Positions 1 to 5,872 of a DNA stretch of 6,320 bases are shown here, one piece after another. The notes under the pieces are model-generated. The model did no database searches and was not told the DNA's origin. It saw nothing but the letters and a program-made list of their open reading frames with translations. Position 1 is the stretch's first letter, and each line of letters opens with the position of its first letter. The DNA is taken from assembly GCA_041690515.1 (NCBI GenBank), contig JAWLHF010000148.1:1-6320 (forward strand), written 5' to 3'. Made by a program: the position numbers and the translations under genes. The DNA is from BRH-c25 sp041690515. Its GTDB lineage: Bacteria > Bacillota > Clostridia > Lutisporales > Lutisporaceae.

Positions 1-13
1 TTTAAATACACGG

Positions 14-60
14 TTTACATAATACTATTCTACGCTAGAATCGAAAACCATTTATGTAAA
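14..60. repeat. Nested inverted repeat of unknown role
   Basis: A 9-bp perfect outer inverted repeat (TTTACATAA at 14-22, TTATGTAAA at 52-60) encloses a 6-bp perfect inner one (ATTCTA at 27-32, TAGAAT at 36-41) around a CGC loop. The two stems are separated by an asymmetric internal loop (23-26 and 42-51). The DNA is AT-rich, and no T-run follows on either strand, so this is not a typical intrinsic terminator. It could be a structured RNA end, a protein-binding site or the remnant of a small mobile element. I do not recognise it. The remaining bases of 1-139 show no coding potential that I can support. Confidence 0.4.
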
Positions 61-125
61 TTATGGCGAAGGTATCAAACAGATAAGCACAATATAGTTT
101 AAGTATCATTGCCGGATATTCGGAG

Positions 126-146
126 CACATAAGCCAAGCTTATGTG
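126..146 (-). terminator. Hairpin at the 3' end of the DUF3841 pair
   Basis: CACATAAGC (126-134) and GCTTATGTG (138-146) form a perfect 9-bp stem with a 3-base loop. On the minus strand the stem includes the TAA stop of the downstream DUF3841 gene. A terminator or 3'-stabilising hairpin is the natural reading from its position. However, no U-tract follows (the next transcribed bases are CTCCG), so it would be a weak intrinsic terminator at best. Confidence 0.4.
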
Positions 147-712
147 ATGCTTACTATCCATTCATCTTTTATCTCCCACAAAGCCGCCTGTACAGTATTT
201 GACAAACAAATACTGCTGTCAAAGAGTCTATCCCAGCTTTTCCTCACTTTAGCTTTCAGATGAGGGTAATAATTCTTCATGTACACCTCAGTCTCATCAT
301 AAATGCCTTGCCTTTCCAATATATTTGCGTATTCTTGTGCGTCCTTCCTGTCTTTCGGTATATATGAAAGATTGAGTATCCTGTTCCACTTTCCCCTGTC
401 AAACAGCAGAACATCCTCTGCACTTGCCCGTATTTCAAATATACAGCATTCTCCATAACACTCCACATCCTTCAGGTCTGTATATACCCAAATAGGATAT
501 TCAGCTTCTTTAGGCCTTGGTACTATCTTTTCAGCTGCATTGACAAACCAATTGTAGGCTTCCAGAAAAACCCTTGCAGACTCTTCGTATTTTTCCATTA
601 TGAACTCCTTTTTTACGTGGTAGACCCCCTTCTTTCTTATTGTGTCAGCCACAATCATTCTTTGAGCTGTCCATAAGGTGATTTTCCCATTTGTCCTCGT
701 GTTATCCTTCAT
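140..712 (-). CDS. DUF3841 family protein, downstream copy of a tandem pair
   Basis: This is a 190-residue protein of unknown function with no signal peptide or membrane segment, so it is probably cytoplasmic. I recognise it as DUF3841 from these landmarks: LWTAQ near residue 13, KGVYHV near 30, an aromatic YNWFV stretch, then IVPRPKEAEYPIW around residues 63-75. The second half has YIPKDRKDA, YYPHLKAKVRKSWDRLF and, close to the end, ALWEIKDEWIV. All these blocks recur in the neighbouring upstream gene, so the two are diverged tandem duplicates. The ATG at 712 gives 12 residues before LWT, close to the 13 of its paralogue. A TTG at 724 is a real alternative, because AAAGGA lies 5 bases before it. 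Either start overlaps the end of the upstream gene (11 or 23 bases), which implies one transcript and probably coupled translation. The family assignment is from memory of the motif pattern; no biochemical role is known to me. Confidence 0.75.
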   Translation of the reverse strand: MKDNTRTNGKITLWTAQRMIVADTIRKKGVYHVKKEFIMEKYEESARVFLEAYNWFVNAAEKIVPRPKEAEYPIWVYTDLKDVECYGECCIFEIRASAEDVLLFDRGKWNRILNLSYIPKDRKDAQEYANILERQGIYDETEVYMKNYYPHLKAKVRKSWDRLFDSSICLSNTVQAALWEIKDEWIVSIT

Positions 713-1295
713 ATGTTTCCACAACCCATTCCTTTCTGATCTCCCATAGAGTCGCCTGTGTCATGCAAGTGCCGTCATCACATACTTCAAAAATCCTGTT
801 CCAGCTGTTTATTACTTTTTTTCTCAACAAGGGGTAGAAGTTGCCCTTATGACCCATATATAAAGCTGATTCATCCTTTATACCGTATCTCGCCAGTTCA
901 TTCTCATGCATCAGCTCGTCTTCCTTATCAAGAGGAACATACCAGTAATTCACAACATAACCCCATTTATCAAAGTCAGTGATTACTACATATTTCTTAT
1001 CAACTTCCAAGCTAAGCAGGACAGTGTCCTCAACAGGCTGAAGCATTGTATCGGATGAAGCCGACAGCCAAATGGGGTACTCAGCACCTTCAGGCCTTGG
1101 TACAATCCTTTCTGCATGTCTTACATACCAGTCATATAGCTTTAAATAATAATCCGATATGCTTCCATTCTTTTGCAATATATGCTCCCTCCTGACCCGG
1201 TAAACCCCCTTTACTTTCAGTTCCTTCAACACATTGCTGTGCTGCCTTGTCCACAGCTTCATTTTCTCATTAGAATTATTATGTCCCGTAACCAT
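702..1295 (-). CDS. DUF3841 family protein, upstream copy of a tandem pair
   Basis: This is a 197-residue protein of unknown function, predicted cytoplasmic, with no transmembrane segment or signal peptide. It has the DUF3841 pattern: LWTRQ at about residue 14, KGVYRVRREHI, YDWYV, IVPRPEGAEYPIW near the middle, then YVPLDKEDE, NELARYGIKDES, FYPLLRKKVINSWNRIF and a C-terminal ATLWEIRKEWVV. The conserved tryptophans, the P-R-P and Y-P-I-W blocks and the terminal W-E-I-x-x-E-W block are shared with the downstream paralogue, while the central section (about residues 75-110) differs most. The frame stays open upstream to a TTG at 1328. I chose the ATG at 1295 because AAAAGGAGG sits 6 bases before it, on the gene's own strand. 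The gene is divergent from the betaine reductase cassette and shares its 182-base upstream region. Nothing in the sequence ties it to betaine metabolism. Confidence 0.78.
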   Translation of the reverse strand: MVTGHNNSNEKMKLWTRQHSNVLKELKVKGVYRVRREHILQKNGSISDYYLKLYDWYVRHAERIVPRPEGAEYPIWLSASSDTMLQPVEDTVLLSLEVDKKYVVITDFDKWGYVVNYWYVPLDKEDELMHENELARYGIKDESALYMGHKGNFYPLLRKKVINSWNRIFEVCDDGTCMTQATLWEIRKEWVVETYEG

Positions 1296-1301
1296 ACCCA
1301 G

Positions 1302-1310
1302 CCTCCTTTT
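1302..1310 (-). promoter_or_regulatory. Ribosome binding site of the first DUF3841 gene
   Basis: Read on the minus strand this is AAAAGGAGG, a near-perfect Shine-Dalgarno sequence, 6 bases before the ATG at 1295. It decides the start against the upstream in-frame TTG at 1328, which has no such site and would place this sequence inside the coding region. Confidence 0.75.
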
Positions 1311-1398
1311 TAGGGTTATATTATGCAAAACTGAACATTATTAAGCAGCGAGCTCCGTTTTTCACACCTGCAAAGAGTATCTGTCTGCTTTACAGGCA

Positions 1399-1404
1399 TA
1401 TAAT
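1399..1404 (+). promoter_or_regulatory. Possible -10 box for the grdI operon
   Basis: A perfect TATAAT lies 73 bases before the grdI start, in the divergent intergenic region. The hexamer at the expected -35 spacing (AGTATC, 1376-1381) is a poor match to TTGACA and there is no extended TG motif, so the call is weak. If correct, the leader would be about 65 bases long. The rest of 1296-1477 shows no strong operator palindrome or riboswitch that I can recognise. Confidence 0.28.
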
Positions 1405-1462
1405 TCCGTTCCAGAGAGATACTAATTCATGTCATTTACAATAGAACATACTGGATAATACG

Positions 1463-1469
1463 AAAGGAG
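1463..1469 (+). promoter_or_regulatory. Ribosome binding site that sets the grdI TTG start
   Basis: AAAGGAG is followed by 8 bases and then TTG at 1478. The longer reading would start at a GTG (1469-1471) whose first base is the last base of this Shine-Dalgarno sequence, so it could not be initiated from it. The TTG start also gives the N-terminus MRLEIGN, which matches the usual start of GrdE-type proteins. Confidence 0.8.
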
Positions 1470-1477
1470 TGCTTTTT

Positions 1478-2803
1478 TTGAGACTTGAGATCGGCAATTT
1501 TCATGTGAAGGATATTGTCTTTGGGGATAAGCTTTCCTTTTCAAAGGGTATCCTGACAATCAGCAAAAACGAAGCTTTGGAATTCATCAGGCAGGATGAG
1601 CATATTACAGAAGCTGAACTGTATATCGCCAAGCCCGGTGATGAAATCCGCATGTGCCCTGTAAAAGAGGTAATCGAACCCAGAGTAAGATTAAATGATA
1701 ACCCTCTTTTTCCGGGATATACCGGCGAACTGGTACCGGTCGGAAATGGCAAATGCCACGCATTGAAGGATTGCTGCATAACCGTTGTAGGAAGACACTG
1801 GGGCGGTTTTCAGGATGGGCTCATCGACATGAGCGGTGAAGGTGCAAAATACACCTACTATTCCCAACTGAAGAATATAGTTTTGGTAGGGGATACTGAT
1901 GAGGATTTTGAAAAGCATGAGCAGCAAAAGAAAAATAAGGCGCTCAGGATGGCAGGACACAAGCTTGCCGAGTACATTGCACAGTGCGTTAGGGATTTGG
2001 AGCCTGACGATACCGAGGTCTTTGAGTTGGAGCCGGTATTGAAACGGGAAGCCGGGACAATGAAGCTTCCTAAAGTCGTGCTTGTCCTCCAGCCTCAATC
2101 ACAAATGGAGGAAGACGGATACAACGACCTTGTGTATGGCTGGGATGCAAATCACATGGTTCCGACATTCATGCACCCCAACGAAGTACTCGACGGAGGA
2201 ATCATCTCCGGAAGCTTCATGCCATGCTCATCCAAATGGTCGACATATGATTTTCAAAACTTCCCCGTAATAAAAAGGCTGTATCAGGACCATGGAAAGA
2301 CTCTGAATTTCCTGGGCGTAATCATGTCAAACCTGAATGTTGCTCTGGAGCAGAAAAACAGATCTGCTCTGTTTGTTGCACAGATTGCAAAATCCCTAGG
2401 TGCCGATGGCGCTATTGTAGCCGAAGAAGGCTATGGAAATCCTGACGCTGATTTTGTCGCCTGCATAGTAGCTCTTGAGGATGCAGGGGTAAAGACTGTG
2501 GGAATAACCAATGAATGCACCGGAAGAGATGGTGCATCACAGCCCTTAGTCACTCTGGATGAAAAGCTGACAGCTATAGTATCCTGCGGCAATGTATCAG
2601 ATATAATCATACTGCCCCCAATGAAAACTGTGCTGGGAGAGCTTGAGGCTCTTGCAAGAGATGGATTGTCAGGAGGATGGGCAAATGATGAGATTCTTGG
2701 GCCTTCAGTAAGGGAAGACGGCTCCATAATCATGGAAAATAACTCTATGTTCTGCGGAGATCGGGTTGTCGGCTGGTCACCAAAGACTATGATAGAATTC
2801 TAG
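1478..2803 (+). CDS. grdI: Betaine reductase component B, proprotein subunit (GrdE/GrdG/GrdI family)
   Basis: This 441-residue protein is the proprotein subunit of the substrate-binding component B of the glycine/sarcosine/betaine reductases. In this family the chain is cut at an internal cysteine, which becomes a pyruvoyl group that binds the amino group of the substrate. The N-terminus MRLEIGNFHVKDIVFGD and a GRHWGGFQDGLIDMSG block near residues 105-120 are family-like. So are GSFMPCSSKWSTYDF around 245-260, GADGAIVAEEGYGNPDADF near 308-326 and TNECTGRDGASQPLVTLDEK near 344-363. I infer that the cysteine of the MPCSS block (Cys250) is the processing site. It falls where GrdE is cut (about residue 242), giving parts of roughly 27 and 20 kDa; Cys347 of TNEC is the alternative. 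Length fits the family (about 430-440). The stop is 12 bases before grdH. Betaine, rather than sarcosine or glycine, is inferred from the adjacent BCCT carrier. Confidence 0.85.
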   Translation: MRLEIGNFHVKDIVFGDKLSFSKGILTISKNEALEFIRQDEHITEAELYIAKPGDEIRMCPVKEVIEPRVRLNDNPLFPGYTGELVPVGNGKCHALKDCCITVVGRHWGGFQDGLIDMSGEGAKYTYYSQLKNIVLVGDTDEDFEKHEQQKKNKALRMAGHKLAEYIAQCVRDLEPDDTEVFELEPVLKREAGTMKLPKVVLVLQPQSQMEEDGYNDLVYGWDANHMVPTFMHPNEVLDGGIISGSFMPCSSKWSTYDFQNFPVIKRLYQDHGKTLNFLGVIMSNLNVALEQKNRSALFVAQIAKSLGADGAIVAEEGYGNPDADFVACIVALEDAGVKTVGITNECTGRDGASQPLVTLDEKLTAIVSCGNVSDIIILPPMKTVLGELEALARDGLSGGWANDEILGPSVREDGSIIMENNSMFCGDRVVGWSPKTMIEF

Positions 2804-2815
2804 GGAGGTGTAGTT

Positions 2816-4126
2816 ATGAAAAAAGCAATACTGTATATAAATCAGTTTTTTGGCCAAATCGGTGGGGAAGAGAAAGCTGATGTTGAGCCGATGATAAAGG
2901 ATGGCCTTGTAGGTCCCGCCAATGAGCTGGAAAAGCACCTAAATGCAGAAATCACCCATACAATCATATGCGGGGACAACTATATGGGATCAAATACAGA
3001 TGCAGCCGTAAGTACAATACTGGACTTCCTGACAGACAAGCAATTTGATATTTTCTTTGCGGGCCCTGCTTTCCAAGCCGGAAGATACGGCAGTGCATGC
3101 GGCAATATATGTAAAGCAGTAAAGGATAAGTTCGGTATTCCTGTTGTAACGTCCATGCATGTTGAGAATCCCGGTGTTGAGATGTTTAAAAAGGAAATGT
3201 ATATAATGAAGGGCGGTAACAGCGCCGCCAAAATGAGGGAAGACATAACAAACATGTCCAGGCTGGGCAACAAGCTCTTAAATGGAGAAGCTCTTCTGGG
3301 CGCAGATAAGGAAGGCTATTATCCCAGGGGCATAAGGCATCAGGTCTGGAGAGAGGATAAAAAGACAGCAGCAGACAGGGTAGTCGAGATGCTTATAAAA
3401 AAGGTAAATGGCGAGCCATACGAAACCGAGCTTCCTATACCCAAAATGGATCGTGTTCCTATTGCACCTCCTATTAAGGATCTGAGTAAGGCTGTAATTG
3501 CTCTGGTGACCAGCGGAGGGATCGTTCCCGTCGACAATCCTGACAGGATCCAGTCTGCTTCTGCCACCAGATGGGGCAGATACAACATAGAAGGAATGGA
3601 TGATCTTAAGTCAGGGGTTTATAAGACCATACATGCCGGATATGACCCTGCAGCTGCAGATGATGACCCTGACGTAGTAACTCCTATAGATGTTCTGAGG
3701 GCATACGAAAAGGAAGGAAAAATCGGCAGGCTCCACAACTATTTCTACTCAACAGTCGGCACTGGGACTACACAAGCTGAGGCAGCCCGAATGGCTAAGG
3801 AAATGATACCTTATCTTAAGGAAGACAAGGTAGACGGTATAATACTCACCTCTACCTGAGGTACCTGTACTCGTTGCGGCGCAACGATGGTTAAGGAATT
3901 TGAGAGAGCTGGCTTCACTATTGTCCAAATGGCCAATCTGATACCGGTTGCTAAGACCGTAGGGTCAAATAGGATTGTACCCACTATTTCGATACCGTAT
4001 CCCCTGGGGGATCCCGGTACAGAAAAGAAGGAGCAGTGGAAACTGCGCTATCATCGGGTAGGTGTAGCCCTTGATTCACTAACAGCCGATGTAACAGAAC
4101 AAACCATATTCAAGGTTGGTATATAA
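2816..4126 (+). CDS. grdH: Betaine reductase component B, selenoprotein subunit (UGA read as selenocysteine)
   Basis: This is the selenoprotein subunit (GrdB/GrdF/GrdH family) of component B. With the processed GrdI it binds betaine and passes a carboxymethyl group to the selenocysteine of component A, with trimethylamine released. The frame meets TGA at codon 348 (3857-3859) and continues unbroken to TAA at 4126. Read through, it gives 436 residues, the usual family length. The UGA sits in ILTST-U-GTCTRCGAT, a UxxCxxC motif with U348, C351 and C354. Family blocks lie on both sides: MKKAILYINQFFGQIGGEEKAD at the start, AGPAFQAGRYG, SMHVENPGVEMF, TSGGIVPVDNPDRIQSASATRWGRY, YFYSTVGTGTTQAEAARMAKE, and after U348 VGSNRIVPTISIPYPLGDPG. 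AGGGAGGTG precedes the ATG by 5 bases. It follows grdI after 12 bases, so the two are surely co-transcribed. Automatic calling would split it at 3859 or mark it broken. The grdH rather than grdF/grdB label is from context. Confidence 0.9.
3857..3896 (+). promoter_or_regulatory. Selenocysteine UGA codon with candidate bacterial SECIS hairpin
   Basis: The UGA (3857-3859) is followed 12 bases later by a perfect 6-bp GC-rich stem, CGTTGC (3872-3877) and GCAACG (3881-3886), with loop GGC. ACC (3863-3865) and GGT (3889-3891) can add a lower helix across a small internal loop. In bacteria the SelB-recruiting SECIS lies inside the coding frame directly 3' of the UGA, with its apical loop about 16-25 bases away, and this hairpin fits that spacing. 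Its sequence also encodes the CTRCGA part of the UxxCxxC motif, so it is under two constraints. SelB binding to this loop is inferred. Confidence 0.75.
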
Positions 4127-4136
4127 GCGTCAAACC

Positions 4137-4169
4137 GGTAAGTCTCATCTTTCACTGGCGAGACTTACC
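4137..4169 (+). promoter_or_regulatory. Intergenic hairpin between grdH and the betaine carrier
   Basis: GGTAAGTCTC (4137-4146) and GAGACTTACC (4160-4169) form a perfect 10-bp stem with a 13-base loop, inside the 72-base gap after grdH. The following bases (TCCAAACAAAATAG) contain no T-run, so it is not a standard intrinsic terminator. It may be a processing or mRNA-stability element that sets different levels of grdIH and carrier message, or a partial attenuator. It ends 29 bases before the carrier's ATG and does not cover its ribosome binding site. Confidence 0.5.
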
Positions 4170-4198
4170 TCCAAACAAAATAGCAAGGAAGGGATTGT

Positions 4199-5716
4199 AT
4201 GAGCAGAGAAGTATACAGAGCAAACCACAAGCCCGAACGTGCGGTGTTCTTTATATCGCTGGTTGTGACTTTCATTGTAGTGTTATGGGCTATATTGGCT
4301 AGAGATAATTTTGCATATGCTGCCAATAGCCTGCTTGGATTCTTGACTGACAGTTTCGGATGGGCTTACCTGATCTCCATGCTGGTGTTTGTTATCTTTG
4401 CAATTTATTTGGCTCTCAGCAAGTATGGAAATATAAAGCTTGGACCTGATGATTCCAAACCCGACTTCAGCACCACATCATGGTTTGCCATGCTCTTTGG
4501 AGCAGGAATGGGCATAGGGTTGGTGTTCTGGGGAGTCGCGGAGCCCATATCTCATTTTGCCGCCCCTCCCGGAATAGCTCCGGGTTCTGCTGAGGCTGCC
4601 ACCTTTGCCATAAAAGCCTCATTTATACATTGGGGATTCCATCCATGGGCAAATTACAGCATAATAGGCCTTGCCCTTGCCTATTTCCAGTTCAGAAAAA
4701 ACAAGCCCGGTCTTGTCAGCACAATATTTGAACCACTGATTGGAGAGAATGGGGTAAGGGGACCCATAGGAAAATTGATTGATATTTTAGCTGTCCTTGC
4801 AACTGTTGCAGGAGTGGCTACATCACTAGGAATTGGGACATTGCAGATAAACAGCGGATTGAAATATCTGTTTGCAATACAGGAAACCCAATTTGTCCAG
4901 ATCACGATTATCTCGATTATCACTGTAGTGTTCATCTGGTCTGCGGTAAGCGGAATAGAAAAAGGCATAAAGCTGATCTCAGACGTGAATCTGTATCTGG
5001 CCTTCGGGATATTGATACTCTCAATACTTGTAGGTCCTATGATAAAAATGATGAACGCATTCATAAGCGGTCTGGGGCAATATGTAAACACATTTATACA
5101 GGACAGCTTACTTATTGAGCCCTTTGGTGACAATTCATGGCTTAATAGCTGGAGGATATTCTATTGGGCATGGTGGATCGCTTGGGCACCATTTGTCGGT
5201 ATATTCATTGCAAGGATTTCAAGAGGAAGGACCATAAGAGAGTTTGTATTGGGAGTCATTGTGGCGCCGTCTGTCGCCTCATTTGTCTGGTTTGCCGTAT
5301 TTGGCATATTGGGAATTGACCTTGCCTTCACAGGCAAAGCAGATCTGGATATGTTGAATGCAATAGCGGCTGCTCCTGAGACAGCTTTCTTCGTGGTTAT
5401 GAAAAACTATGCCTTGGGAGCTGTAATATCCTTTATTGCCGTTTTCCTTCTAGGCACATTCTTCATTACTTCTGCCAATTCTGCGACCTTTGTGCTTGGA
5501 ATGCTGACCTCTGAAGGGAATCTAAACCCAACTAACGGCAAAAAGGTTATATGGGGGTTGATCCAATCCCTTTTAGCCACATCACTGCTTCTGGCCGGAG
5601 GGCTGAAACCCTTGCAGACAGCTTCTGTAGCTGCAGCATTCCCTTTTATATTTGTTATGATATTTGCCTGCATTGCTCTGCTAAAAGCACTCAAGCAGGA
5701 AATTCAGACTCATTGA
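4199..5716 (+). CDS. BCCT-family transporter, probably Na+-coupled glycine betaine uptake
   Basis: This 505-residue integral membrane carrier has about 12 hydrophobic segments and belongs to the betaine/choline/carnitine transporter family. GMGIGLVFWGVAEP (from residue 103) is the glycine-rich helix: the GMGIG form is that of Na+-coupled betaine carriers such as BetP, not the GID form of the carnitine antiporter CaiT. HWGFHPWANY supplies W145, W150 and Y153, equivalent to BetP W189, W194 and Y197 of the aromatic box. The family signature SWRIFYWAWWIAW supplies W323, W325, W326 and W329. ITSANS (423-428) lies where BetP has its Na+-binding Thr-Ser pair. The C-terminal tail after the last helix is only about 10 residues, and the N-terminus is also short. 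It therefore lacks the long osmosensing tail of BetP, which fits feeding the reductase rather than osmoprotection. AAGGAAGGG precedes the ATG. Choline or a related betaine cannot be excluded as substrate. Confidence 0.9.
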   Translation: MSREVYRANHKPERAVFFISLVVTFIVVLWAILARDNFAYAANSLLGFLTDSFGWAYLISMLVFVIFAIYLALSKYGNIKLGPDDSKPDFSTTSWFAMLFGAGMGIGLVFWGVAEPISHFAAPPGIAPGSAEAATFAIKASFIHWGFHPWANYSIIGLALAYFQFRKNKPGLVSTIFEPLIGENGVRGPIGKLIDILAVLATVAGVATSLGIGTLQINSGLKYLFAIQETQFVQITIISIITVVFIWSAVSGIEKGIKLISDVNLYLAFGILILSILVGPMIKMMNAFISGLGQYVNTFIQDSLLIEPFGDNSWLNSWRIFYWAWWIAWAPFVGIFIARISRGRTIREFVLGVIVAPSVASFVWFAVFGILGIDLAFTGKADLDMLNAIAAAPETAFFVVMKNYALGAVISFIAVFLLGTFFITSANSATFVLGMLTSEGNLNPTNGKKVIWGLIQSLLATSLLLAGGLKPLQTASVAAAFPFIFVMIFACIALLKALKQEIQTH

Positions 5717-5720
5717 GCTA

Positions 5721-5751
5721 AGAGCCGGTTCTATAAGAACCGGTTTTGCTA
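5721..5751 (+). terminator. Rho-independent terminator of the grdI-grdH-BCCT operon
   Basis: CCGGTTC (5725-5731) and GAACCGG (5737-5743) form a 7-bp GC-rich stem with loop TATAA, extendable by A-T and G-T pairs. It is followed by TTTT at 5744-5747. It begins 5 bases after the carrier's stop codon, the expected place for the end of the operon. Confidence 0.82.
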
Positions 5752-5755
5752 TACA

Positions 5756-5816
5756 AAAACACATGATTCAGCTCATACTATCATTAGCATAAGCTGAATC
5801 ATGTGTTTTCTTTTTT
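5756..5816. terminator. Long bidirectional terminator hairpin between convergent units
   Basis: An 18-bp perfect inverted repeat, AAAACACATGATTCAGCT (5756-5773) and its complement (5792-5809), has an 18-base loop. On the plus strand it is followed by CTTTTTT (5810-5816). On the minus strand the right-arm A-run precedes the stem and the left-arm complement ends in TTTT, followed by TGTAT. It can thus stop read-through from the betaine operon and also transcripts of the convergent Spo0E-like/EAL genes. Confidence 0.8.
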
Positions 5817-5872
5817 CTACCTCCTTTGCAGACTTTTCCCTATAGTAAAGCGGTAAGCCTGCGGAATCAATG
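5817..5872. other. Unexplained stretch downstream of the Spo0E-like gene
   Basis: Between the bidirectional hairpin and the Spo0E-like stop codon the sequence is noncoding by position. Read on the minus strand it carries a perfect AAAGGAGG (5819-5826), but the nearest ATG (5764) is 55 bases away in the hairpin's left arm and another (5803, in the right arm) is about 16 bases away, too far for normal initiation. The minus frame ending at the TGA of 5773-5775 stays open back to about 5898 with no usual start codon. I cannot assign it. Confidence 0.3.

Noticed and set aside
758..982. Plus-strand open frame opposite the first DUF3841 gene
   Set aside because: It lies antisense to a gene with clear family motifs, and its translation is low-complexity and serine/histidine-rich without known features.
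1312..1327. Possible sigma-54 (-24/-12) promoter, GG-N10-GC, upstream of grdI
   Set aside because: Only the GG and GC dinucleotides and a couple of other bases fit. No activator gene or upstream binding repeat is visible, so chance is likely.
1435..1459. TTTACA followed by GATAAT as a grdI promoter
   Set aside because: The spacing is only 13 bases, and transcription would start within or after the ribosome binding site.
1469..1477. GTG at 1469 as the grdI start
   Set aside because: It overlaps the Shine-Dalgarno sequence; the TTG at 1478 has correct spacing and the family-like N-terminus.
1691..2098. Long minus-strand open frame inside grdI (and similar ones inside grdH and the carrier)
   Set aside because: These are antisense shadows of well-supported coding regions, without ribosome binding sites or recognisable protein motifs.
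3887..4126. Separate 79-residue gene after the grdH stop
   Set aside because: It is the in-frame C-terminal part of grdH after the selenocysteine UGA. It has no ribosome binding site of its own and matches the family C-terminus.
4681..5133. 150-residue minus-strand frame inside the carrier gene
   Set aside because: It is a mirror of transmembrane-coding sequence, and the BCCT frame is certain here.
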